Shown here: piece after piece, positions 17,651 to 24,447 of the stretch
Position numbering within the stretch: the first letter of the stretch is position 1
Layout: each line of letters starts with the position of its first letter
Assembly: GCA_045599345.1 (NCBI GenBank)
Contig: JAZRVV010000052.1
Coordinates: forward strand, 13,209-77,208
Origin: UBA1227 sp045599345
Lineage (GTDB): Bacteria; Bacillota; Clostridia; Oscillospirales; Acutalibacteraceae
DNA: 64,000 nt
Direction: 5' to 3'
Notes under the pieces: model-generated
What the model saw: only the letters and a program-made list of their open reading frames with translations
Databases searched by the model: none
What the model was told of the DNA's origin: nothing
Program-made: the position numbers and the translations under genes

Positions 17651-17708
17651 ACTTTAACACTTTAACACGTGATATGCCGTGTGGTATAATGCTTTCATAC
17701 TTTAAAGT
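17651..17708 (+). promoter_or_regulatory. yerC-hslO promoter with repeated ACTTTAA elements
   Basis: -35 TTAACA (17662-17667), 17-bp spacer, -10 TATAAT (17685-17690). The heptamer ACTTTAA occurs at 17651-17657 and 17659-17665, the second overlapping the -35, and again in the palindrome ACTTTAAAGT (17699-17708) just before the ribosome site. This layout is what an operator for a small repressor would look like. Confidence 0.6.
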
Positions 17709-17719
17709 GAGGTACTATT

Positions 17720-18022
17720 ATGGCAATAAAAGGTGTAAACGGTGAGAGCATCGAGTTTTTATACGATGCCATCTTGGAATTAAAGGACAGGGAAGAAGCA
17801 GCAAAGTTCTTTGAGGACCTTTGCACAGTTAATGAACTTAAATCACTCTCACAGAGGATTGTTGTTGCTAAAATGCTAAAACAGCACTGTGTTTATTCTG
17901 ATATAGTTGCAAAGACTGGCGCTTCTACTGCTACAATTTCTCGTGTTAACCGCTCACTCTCTTATGGTGCTGGCGGTTATGACGATATTTTTGAGAGACT
18001 TGAAAAGAAGGAACAGAAATGA
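17720..18022 (+). CDS. yerC: YerC/YecD family TrpR-related DNA-binding protein
   Basis: 100 residues, matching the TrpR-like fold: helical N-terminus, then a helix-turn-helix about residues 45-80 with LKSLSQRIVVAKMLKQ, YSDIVAKTGASTATISRVNRSL and the closing GGYDDIFERL. Family members are conserved in Firmicutes and are predicted repressors, but their ligand is unclear. It is co-transcribed with hslO (four-base overlap). The repeated ACTTTAA elements in front of it are a candidate self-binding site. Confidence 0.9.
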   Translation: MAIKGVNGESIEFLYDAILELKDREEAAKFFEDLCTVNELKSLSQRIVVAKMLKQHCVYSDIVAKTGASTATISRVNRSLSYGAGGYDDIFERLEKKEQK

Positions 18023-18900
18023 GCAAGGTTGTACGACTAATATCAACTGAGGGTGACCTTACCGTCATCGCTACAGATTCAACTGATATAGTTCGTGAGG
18101 CTCACAGAATTCATAACACAACCAATGTTTGCTCAGCAGCACTTGGTCGCCTCCTTACAGGAGCATCCCTTATGGGCTCTACACTCAAGGGCGAGAATAA
18201 TTCAATTACTCTTCGCCTAAATGGTGACGGCCCTGCCGGTGCGATTATTGCTGTTTCAGATTATCTTGGAAACGTGCGTGGGTATATTAGTGACCCACGC
18301 GTTTCTTTACCTCTTAATAATCTGGGCAAACTCGATGTGGCAGCTGCCGTCGGTCATGACGGTTCGCTCACCGTTATGAAGGATTTGGGACTCAAGGAAC
18401 CATACATTGGCCAAGTGCCAATTATCTCTGGAGAGATAGCAGAGGATTTGACAAATTACTTTGCCAAGTCCGAACAACTTCCATCTGTTGTTGCACTTGG
18501 TGTGCTCTGCGCCCCAAAGTCAGAGGAGATTATCACAGCTGGTGGATTCATCATCCAACTCCTCCCAACAGCTACAGATGATACCATTGATAAAGTGGAA
18601 GCAGGACTCCAAAATATTCCTGCTGTAACCAAGATGCTTGTTGATGGCCTCACTCCAGAGGAGATCTGTCGCAAGGTGCTTCCAGAGTTTGAACTCGAAC
18701 TCCTTGATGAGAGCGAGACAGACTATAAATGCAACTGTTCAAAGTCACGTGTTGAGAAGGCTTTGATAAGCATGGGAGAAGAGGAACTTCGCAATCTTTT
18801 AGAGGATGAGACGACAGAAGTATGCTGTCATTTCTGCGATAAAAAATACACTTTTACAAGAGCGGATATAACACACATTTTGAACTCGTCGAAAGCTTGA
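18019..18900 (+). CDS. hslO: redox-regulated chaperone Hsp33
   Basis: 293 residues. The N-terminal domain has the Hsp33 signatures LGRLLTGASLMGS and LRLNGDGPAGAI. The C-terminal redox switch has the CxC (residues near YKCNCSK) and, about 30 residues later, CHFC, the four zinc-binding Cys. In the family these form disulfides under oxidative stress and activate holdase function, which suits an anaerobe exposed to oxygen. It is the last gene of the yerC operon. Confidence 0.96.
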   Translation: MSKVVRLISTEGDLTVIATDSTDIVREAHRIHNTTNVCSAALGRLLTGASLMGSTLKGENNSITLRLNGDGPAGAIIAVSDYLGNVRGYISDPRVSLPLNNLGKLDVAAAVGHDGSLTVMKDLGLKEPYIGQVPIISGEIAEDLTNYFAKSEQLPSVVALGVLCAPKSEEIITAGGFIIQLLPTATDDTIDKVEAGLQNIPAVTKMLVDGLTPEEICRKVLPEFELELLDESETDYKCNCSKSRVEKALISMGEEELRNLLEDETTEVCCHFCDKKYTFTRADITHILNSSKA

Positions 18901-18919
18901 TTTTTTTATAAAAAATCGC

Positions 18920-18948
18920 TTGACATATTCCATTATGTGTTGTATATT
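18920..18948 (+). promoter_or_regulatory. promoter of the five-tRNA array
   Basis: -35 TTGACA (18920-18925), 17-bp spacer, -10 TATATT (18943-18948), 31 bases before the first tRNA. Confidence 0.8.
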
Positions 18949-18979
18949 ATAACACGTCGCGAATACGCGATATCGGTGT

Positions 18980-19055
18980 GGGAGCATAGCTCAGCTGGGA
19001 GAGCACCTGCCTTACAAGCAGGGGGTCACAGGTTCGAGCCCTGTTGTTCCCACCA
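18980..19055 (+). tRNA. tRNA-Val (anticodon TAC)
   Basis: Complete cloverleaf: acceptor GGGAGCA/TGTTCCC, anticodon TAC at 19013-19015, GGTTCGAGCC T arm, encoded CCA at 19053-19055. First of five tRNAs. Confidence 0.97.
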
Positions 19056-19080
19056 CCCTTATTAAATGGCGAGGGGAAAT

Positions 19081-19157
19081 GGCCCGGTAGTTCAGCTGGT
19101 TAGAACGCTAGCCTGTCACGCTAGAGGTCGACGGTTCGAGCCCGTTCCGGGTCGCCA
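19081..19157 (+). tRNA. tRNA-Asp (anticodon GTC)
   Basis: Acceptor GGCCCGG/CCGGGTC, anticodon GTC at 19115-19117, discriminator G, encoded CCA. Confidence 0.97.
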
Positions 19158-19167
19158 TTTTTTTTAT

Positions 19168-19243
<76 letters not shown>

Positions 19244-19248
19244 TAAAT

Positions 19249-19324
19249 GCGGATTTAGCTCATCTGGTAGAGCGCCACCTTGCCAAGGTGGAGGTAGCGG
19301 GTTCGAGCCCCGTAATCCGCTCCA
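19249..19324 (+). tRNA. tRNA-Gly (anticodon GCC)
   Basis: Acceptor GCGGATT/AATCCGC, anticodon GCC at 19282-19284, discriminator T, encoded CCA. Confidence 0.97.
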
Positions 19325-19335
19325 TTTTTTTATAT

Positions 19336-19410
<75 letters not shown>

Positions 19411-19415
19411 AATTT

Positions 19416-19447
19416 AGGCCTCGCAATAGCGAGGCCTTTATTTTTTG
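19416..19447 (+). terminator. terminator of the tRNA array
   Basis: 9-bp perfect stem (19416-19424 with 19429-19437), AATA loop, T-rich tail. Confidence 0.9.
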
Positions 19448-19463
19448 TAAAGGAGGAGATAGC

Positions 19464-20171
19464 TTGGGTAAAAAGGAAACATATATGCGTGGTCTCAAGG
19501 ATGGTATACCTATCTGTCTTGGCTATCTGTCTGTGTCCTTTGCATTTGGCATTTTCTGTATCCAATCAGGTCTCACTGTTTTACAGGCTGTGCTCATCTC
19601 AATGACATGTGTCACATCAGCAGGACAACTCGCCGCTGTGCCAATTATGGCCACAGGCGGAGGACTGTTCGAGCTTGCGATGACTCAGGTTATTATCAAC
19701 CTTAGATACTCCCTGATGTCTGTCAGCCTGTCTCAGAAACTTGATAAGGATATTAACATGCTCAGGCGTTTCTCATTGGCCTTTATGGTCACTGATGAAA
19801 TCTTTGGTGTCGCATCCTCTCAGGATGGTAAACCACCAAAGGAGTATTTCTATGGCCTGATGATCACGCCATACTTTGGCTGGGCCATTGGCACCTTGAT
19901 TGGTGCAGCAGCAGGCAATGTCCTGCCTGCTATTGTCATCACGGCCCTCGCCGTTGCCATCTATGGCATGTTTGTCGCGATTGTCGTTCCACCTGCAAGG
20001 GACAATAAAAATGTCCTCTATTGCGTTCTTGTGGCAATCGCGCTCTCTTGCATCTTTGCATTTGTTCCTGTAATTAACAAGGTGCCATCAGGTTTTGTTA
20101 TTATTATTTGTTCGGTGATAGCGTCTACTATATTCGCCATCCTCAAACCGATTGAGGAGGTGGCTGACTAA
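19464..20171 (+). CDS. azlC: AzlC family branched-chain amino acid exporter, large subunit
   Basis: 235 residues, polytopic membrane protein. Family segments are LKDGIPICLGYLSVSFAFG and FVTDEIFG-like FMVTDEIFGV. With AzlD it exports branched-chain amino acids or analogues. I chose the TTG start at 19464 because AGGAGG (19451-19456) sits seven bases upstream; a shorter version from ATG 19485 is possible. A longer frame reaching back into tRNA-Cys is not credible. The gene has no visible promoter after the tRNA terminator, so read-through or a weak promoter must serve it. Confidence 0.88.
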   Translation: MGKKETYMRGLKDGIPICLGYLSVSFAFGIFCIQSGLTVLQAVLISMTCVTSAGQLAAVPIMATGGGLFELAMTQVIINLRYSLMSVSLSQKLDKDINMLRRFSLAFMVTDEIFGVASSQDGKPPKEYFYGLMITPYFGWAIGTLIGAAAGNVLPAIVITALAVAIYGMFVAIVVPPARDNKNVLYCVLVAIALSCIFAFVPVINKVPSGFVIIICSVIASTIFAILKPIEEVAD

Positions 20172-20491
20172 TGGATTATAAAGCATTTTTCATCTACCTT
20201 GCTGTAACCGCTATCAGCACCTACCTTGTTCGAGTAATTCCACTAGTACTTGTAAAGCGTGAGATTAAGAATAAGTTTATTCTTTCATTCCTTTACTATA
20301 TGCCATATGCGGTGCTCTCAGTAATGACTGTTCCTGCTATGTTTATGGCAACAAACTATATCGCATCTGCGATAGTTGGCTTTGCTGTTGCAGTATTCCT
20401 AGCCCTCAAAAACAAGAGCCTTACAACGGTTGCACTAGCCGCTTGCCTTGGCGTTTTGGCAACGGAACTGCTCATAACCTTTATCGTCTAA
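20171..20491 (+). CDS. azlD: AzlD family branched-chain amino acid exporter, small subunit
   Basis: 106 residues with about four membrane helices and the AzlD pattern TYLVRVIPLVLVKREIKN near the N-terminus. Its start overlaps the azlC stop (TAATG), the normal arrangement for this two-component exporter. Confidence 0.9.
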   Translation: MDYKAFFIYLAVTAISTYLVRVIPLVLVKREIKNKFILSFLYYMPYAVLSVMTVPAMFMATNYIASAIVGFAVAVFLALKNKSLTTVALAACLGVLATELLITFIV

Positions 20492-20502
20492 GAGGTGACA
20501 CT

Positions 20503-20667
20503 ATGGATTGCGAAAACTGTATGAACTATGAGTACGATGAGGAGCTCGAGGAATACGCCTGCACCATCAATATGGATGAGGACGAATATGTCCGCTGGCT
20601 CTCAACTAAAAAGTGTCCTTATTTCCGCTTTGGCGACGAATATTCAATCGTTAGGAAACAGAACTAA
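20503..20667 (+). CDS. 54-residue Cys-containing protein (DUF6472-like)
   Basis: Starts at the ATG at 20503 after AGAGGTGA (20491-20498). The peptide has MDCENCMNYEYDEELEEY, an acidic middle with NMDEDEYVRWL, and KKCPYFRFGDEYSIVRKQ near the end. Four Cys (CxxC plus two single) could bind a metal. This matches my memory of the small DUF6472 family of Clostridia, function unknown. It appears co-transcribed with azlCD and ends at a strong terminator. Confidence 0.8.
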   Translation: MDCENCMNYEYDEELEEYACTINMDEDEYVRWLSTKKCPYFRFGDEYSIVRKQN

Positions 20668-20706
20668 CTCACCGCTCAGTTCGCAGCTGGGCGGTGAGCC
20701 TTTTTT
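20668..20706 (+). terminator. terminator of the azlCD unit
   Basis: 12-bp stem (20668-20679 with 20687-20698, one G-T pair), 7-base loop, T-run 20701-20706. Confidence 0.92.
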
Positions 20707-20754
20707 ATACGAATCGTTATTGTATAGATGAAGGTGTCAAACCGCCTGCCGTTG

Positions 20755-20783
20755 TTGATTTACCTTTATAGTTATATTATAAT
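20755..20783 (+). promoter_or_regulatory. promoter of the TcdA-like gene
   Basis: -35 TTGATT (20755-20760), 17-bp spacer, -10 TATAAT (20778-20783). Confidence 0.7.
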
Positions 20784-20822
20784 GTATCAATAGTATTATT
20801 CTTAGGATAATAGGTGTTAAAG

Positions 20823-21485
20823 ATGGAAGAATTTGAGAGAACTGAGCAACTTCTCGGCTCGCTTGAACAACTGAATAATGCCCATGTTGCGGTGTTTGGC
20901 GTTGGCGGTGTCGGCGGATATGTCGTCGAGGCACTGGTGCGCTCTGGCGTTGGCGAGATAACTGTTGTGGATAAGGATGTTGTGTCACCTTCCAATATCA
21001 ACAGGCAAATTATCGCACTTCATTCCACCGTTGGCATGCCAAAGGTGGAGGCAATAAAAGCGCGAGCTCTTGATATCAATCCAGATATCAAGGTTCATAC
21101 ATACGAGATGTTCTTCCTACCTGAGAATGCCTCATCCTTTGATTTTTCAAAGTATGACTATGTGGTTGACTGTGTTGACACAGTTGCTGCAAAGGTTGAA
21201 ATAGCAGTAAAAGCATCGGCCGCTGGCGTGCCTGTTATCTCTGCTATGGGAGCGGGCAACAAGCTCGACCCAACAAGGTTTGAGGTCGATGATATCTTTA
21301 ACACTTCCGTCTGCCCACTCTGTAGGGTTATGAGGAAGGAACTTAAAAACAGAGGAGTAGAGGCCCTCAAGGTTGTCTATTCAAAAGAAGAACCAGTAAG
21401 GACAGAAGGCATCGGTTCGGTTGCTTTTGTCCCATCGGTTATGGGACTTATTATTGCGGGTGAAGTAATTAAATGGCTAAAGTAA
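20823..21485 (+). CDS. ThiF/MoeB-type enzyme, probably TcdA-like tRNA t6A dehydratase
   Basis: 220 residues with an E1-like adenylating fold. It has RTEQLLG at the N-terminus, the nucleotide loop VAVFGVGGVGGYVVEALVRSG (near 25-45) and DKDVVSPSNINRQ, then VVDCVDTVAAK. The arrangement and length match TcdA/YgdL, which cyclises threonylcarbamoyl-adenosine in tRNA. A CPLCR motif is retained near residue 160. The ATG at 20823 is served by AGGTG at 20812-20816. It overlaps the next gene by 13 bases. Confidence 0.85.
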   Translation: MEEFERTEQLLGSLEQLNNAHVAVFGVGGVGGYVVEALVRSGVGEITVVDKDVVSPSNINRQIIALHSTVGMPKVEAIKARALDINPDIKVHTYEMFFLPENASSFDFSKYDYVVDCVDTVAAKVEIAVKASAAGVPVISAMGAGNKLDPTRFEVDDIFNTSVCPLCRVMRKELKNRGVEALKVVYSKEEPVRTEGIGSVAFVPSVMGLIIAGEVIKWLK

Positions 21486-22729
21486 TAGATATAAGTACAG
21501 AATTTTTAAAACCATCATTTGATTTAAATGAAGCTATCGCAAGGCGCAGCCTTAAGTTTGCGATAGCCTCAATGAATGCTGCCAAAGATGGTTACTACTT
21601 TGGCGGTCCGTCGAACCTTAATGCGTTTTTTATTGATAACGGATTTCAGAAGTTCCTCCCAAATGAGGACTTTCTTGTAAAGCCAGAGCCAACAACTTTT
21701 GGTGTTGGCATTGCGAGCAAGGTCATATATGACGGAGCGCACAAGTATACCTTGATTGCGGTTGGACTCCGCGGAGGCGGATATGGTCTTGAGTGGTGTG
21801 GAAACTTTGACCTTGGAGCCACAGGTGACCACCATGGCTTTGAAAACTGCGTTAACAAGGCGTATAGGCATATCTCGCATTACATTGGTCGCTTTGGGAT
21901 CAAGGGTGATGTGATTTTGTGGGTTGTTGGCTATTCAAGAGCTGCTGCTACTTGCAATATGCTCGGTGGCAAAATCAATGCAAAACTTTTGGCTGGCAAA
22001 CGGCCATTCAAGGGAGTGAATTTGAGGCAGAACAGATGCTTCTTCTACACCTTTGAGACACCACGTGGAGTGTCTCTTGATAAGGCTCAGGGTGTGTCAT
22101 ATAAAAACATCTTTAACTTTATCAATCCAAATGACATGGTAACTTATATGGGACCAGAGGCTATGGGTTTTGGTCGCTATGGCATCGATGTAATCTTACC
22201 GGCAAAGTTTACTCTTATTCAGCCACCTGTTAAGCTCCTGTTTGAGCGTAAATCTTGTCCTGAATTTATTGATGAGTTTATGGAAAAACTCATAACGTTT
22301 GGTGGTCCAAGAGAAGAGGCTGTATTAAGGTTTGAGGCGCTTCAAACGCTAATCTATGGCATCTTTAAGGCAAACGAAGAGAGCAAGAATGTCAGCCTTA
22401 TGAGGTATGTTGGGCTCGGTGCCGCTGAAAATGCCAATGATTGGATTAGGTTCATTGTATCTGACAATACCGACGATTTGATCAAGGCAATTCGTGATTC
22501 GATTGCCGATACCTTCTCACTTAGTAAGCTCAATGGCGTAACAATCGCCAATACATATCCACAGATAGATATGCTACTTGACTTTTTGAAGGATTTTGTT
22601 GACAGTGATCCAGAACTTTTCGAGATTATGATTGTCAACTTAAGTGGCATACTTGATACACACGACTATGCAAAAGTAGAGAAGATTTTTGAGGAACTCC
22701 CAGCGAGTTTCTTTGATGACAAGGAGTAA
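21473..22729 (+). CDS. lipase-like alpha/beta-hydrolase protein of unknown substrate
   Basis: 418 residues. The middle shows a strand followed by a nucleophile-elbow-like motif, WVVGYSRAAATCNML (Ser near residue 166). Before it is YTLIAVGLRGGGYG, and after it FYTFETPRGVS and FNFINPNDMVTYM, which resemble the FG-x-P ... N-x-x-D-x-V motifs of class 3 lipases. The elbow is G-x-S-x-A and not G-x-S-x-G. No signal peptide is seen. It is translationally coupled to the TcdA-like gene (13-base overlap). Function is inferred only at the fold level. Confidence 0.65.
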   Translation: MAKVIDISTEFLKPSFDLNEAIARRSLKFAIASMNAAKDGYYFGGPSNLNAFFIDNGFQKFLPNEDFLVKPEPTTFGVGIASKVIYDGAHKYTLIAVGLRGGGYGLEWCGNFDLGATGDHHGFENCVNKAYRHISHYIGRFGIKGDVILWVVGYSRAAATCNMLGGKINAKLLAGKRPFKGVNLRQNRCFFYTFETPRGVSLDKAQGVSYKNIFNFINPNDMVTYMGPEAMGFGRYGIDVILPAKFTLIQPPVKLLFERKSCPEFIDEFMEKLITFGGPREEAVLRFEALQTLIYGIFKANEESKNVSLMRYVGLGAAENANDWIRFIVSDNTDDLIKAIRDSIADTFSLSKLNGVTIANTYPQIDMLLDFLKDFVDSDPELFEIMIVNLSGILDTHDYAKVEKIFEELPASFFDDKE

Positions 22730-22732
22730 TTT

Positions 22733-23593
22733 GTGGGACGAGAACTTAGTAAGGCGCAAGAAGTAGAGCGCAGTATTATTAAGAAATATCGCAAAGAACT
22801 TTGGAATCCATTCATAGCGGCTGTCAAGCGCTATGAACTTATAAATGAGGGCGATAAAGTTGCGGTTTGCATAAGCGGTGGCAAGGATTCTATGCTTATG
22901 GCAAAGCTCATAGAGCAACTTCATCGCAATAGCGAAGTACCATTTGAAATGGTCTTTATCTGTATGGACCCTGGTTACAACCGTGAGAACAGGGAGCAGA
23001 TAGAGAAAAATGCAAAGCTTTTAAACATTCCAATCGAGTTTTTTGAGACTGATATATTTGACTATGCAAATAAGCAGGAGAAGAACCCTTGTTATATGTG
23101 CGCACGCATGAGACGCGGGCACCTCTATTCCAAGGCAAAATCCCTTGGCTGCAATAAAATAGCGCTCGGACATCACTTCTCCGATGTTATCGAGACGACT
23201 GTCCTCGCGATGTTTTATGGCGGCCAGCTCCAGGCTATGCCACCGAAACTTCGTTCCACGAACTTCCCTGGCATGGAGCTTATCCGCCCTCTCTATTGCA
23301 TCCACGAGGACGATATCATTGCATGGAAGAATTATAACAATTTGGAATTCTTGCAGTGTGCATGTCGATTTACTGAAAACACCGAGTCGGGTATTGACGA
23401 CTCGAAACGTCGCGAAATCAAGGAGTTGATTCGCGAACTTAAAAAGACAAATCCAAATATCGAAAATAGTATATTTTCGAGTATTCACAATTGTCAGCTT
23501 GATACTATGGTAAATTACAAATCCCAAGGAAATGAGTACCTCTTTGCTGACAGGTTCAACGCAAAAGAAACAGGAGACGACGATGAACAATAG
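22733..23593 (+). CDS. TtcA-family tRNA thiolation protein
   Basis: 286-residue PP-loop ATPase. It has the PP-loop VCISGGKDSMLMAKL near residue 48, the paired Cys in NPCYMCARMRRG near 120, and LGHHFSDVIETTVLAMFYGGQLQAMPPKLR typical of the TtcA family (written here only as a landmark near 146-175), with a third Cys in LQCACRF. Relatives thiolate C32 of tRNAs using an iron-sulfur cluster bound by such Cys. The start is GTG at 22733 with AAGGAGT just before it. Confidence 0.85.
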   Translation: MGRELSKAQEVERSIIKKYRKELWNPFIAAVKRYELINEGDKVAVCISGGKDSMLMAKLIEQLHRNSEVPFEMVFICMDPGYNRENREQIEKNAKLLNIPIEFFETDIFDYANKQEKNPCYMCARMRRGHLYSKAKSLGCNKIALGHHFSDVIETTVLAMFYGGQLQAMPPKLRSTNFPGMELIRPLYCIHEDDIIAWKNYNNLEFLQCACRFTENTESGIDDSKRREIKELIRELKKTNPNIENSIFSSIHNCQLDTMVNYKSQGNEYLFADRFNAKETGDDDEQ

Positions 23594-24446
23594 AGCACAA
23601 GAACTTAAAAATAAAATAGCATCAAAGGAGAGGCTAATTCTTGATGGTGCAATGGGTACAGAGCTTTTCAAGCACCCAGAGTATTCGTCAAAGGATGCGT
23701 CTCTTATCAACTTGACACATCCAGAGATAGTGACAGCAGTTCACAAGTCGTATGTGGACGCAGGGTCCAATCTCATTATTGCTAACTGCTTTGATGTCAA
23801 TCCTGATAAATATGAAAACTATGAGGAGATAATTGCGGCTGCAATTAAGAATGCAAGGGCAGCAACAGAGGGCCATGATGATTGCTATGTTGGTCTTGAT
23901 ATGGGCCCTGTTGGTAAACTTATGCGTCCTATGGGACTTCTTCGCCCAGAAGAGGCTTATGATATCTTTACCAAGGTTGTAAAGTGTGGCATTCAAAATG
24001 ACGTCGATTTCGTAATCATCGAGACAATGATTGATGACGCCGAGACAAGGGAAGCGTTAAAGGCTGTCAAGGACAACTGTGATTTGCCAGTCATTATTTC
24101 AAACTCATACAACCAGCGTGGCAGACTCTTTACATCTGGTGCAACACCAAGCGATATGATCAAGATTGCAGAGGAGTATGGCGCTGATGCAATTGGTACT
24201 AATTGCTCATTTGGTCCTGATTTGATGCTCCCAGTTGTCAAGATGCTTGCACAGGGTACCGACCTTCCAATCTGGGCAAAGCCAAATGCCGGCTTGCCAG
24301 AGGAAGTTGACGGCGAAATGGTTTATAACATCGGCGTTTCTGAATTTGTAGATTACATGAGACAAATTGTTGATTGTGGCGCAACACTTATTGGTGGCTG
24401 TTGCGGTACATCACCTGAATTTATTAAGGCAATAAAGGAATTATAA
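23583..24446 (+). CDS. homocysteine S-methyltransferase domain protein
   Basis: 287 residues, corresponding to the N-terminal homocysteine-binding barrel of methionine synthase or to stand-alone S-methyltransferases. It has RLILDGAMGTELF at the N-terminus, NCSFGPD (first zinc Cys) and the closing IGGCCGTSPEFI (two zinc Cys). The methyl donor is not evident because no cobalamin or folate domain is fused. The start is the ATG at 23583 with AGGAG at 23572-23576; it overlaps the TtcA-like gene by 11 bases. Association with a thiolation gene hints at sulfur or methyl metabolism. Confidence 0.85.
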   Translation: MNNRAQELKNKIASKERLILDGAMGTELFKHPEYSSKDASLINLTHPEIVTAVHKSYVDAGSNLIIANCFDVNPDKYENYEEIIAAAIKNARAATEGHDDCYVGLDMGPVGKLMRPMGLLRPEEAYDIFTKVVKCGIQNDVDFVIIETMIDDAETREALKAVKDNCDLPVIISNSYNQRGRLFTSGATPSDMIKIAEEYGADAIGTNCSFGPDLMLPVVKMLAQGTDLPIWAKPNAGLPEEVDGEMVYNIGVSEFVDYMRQIVDCGATLIGGCCGTSPEFIKAIKEL

Positions 24447-24447
24447 A

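Noticed and set aside
18899..18917. AT-only inverted repeat after hslO
   Set aside because: The stem is only A-T pairs apart from one G-C, so it is not a convincing terminator; it lies just ahead of the tRNA promoter.
23021..23710. 229-codon open frame on the minus strand over the TtcA-like gene
   Set aside because: Shadow of two well-supported plus-strand genes, with no recognisable domain.
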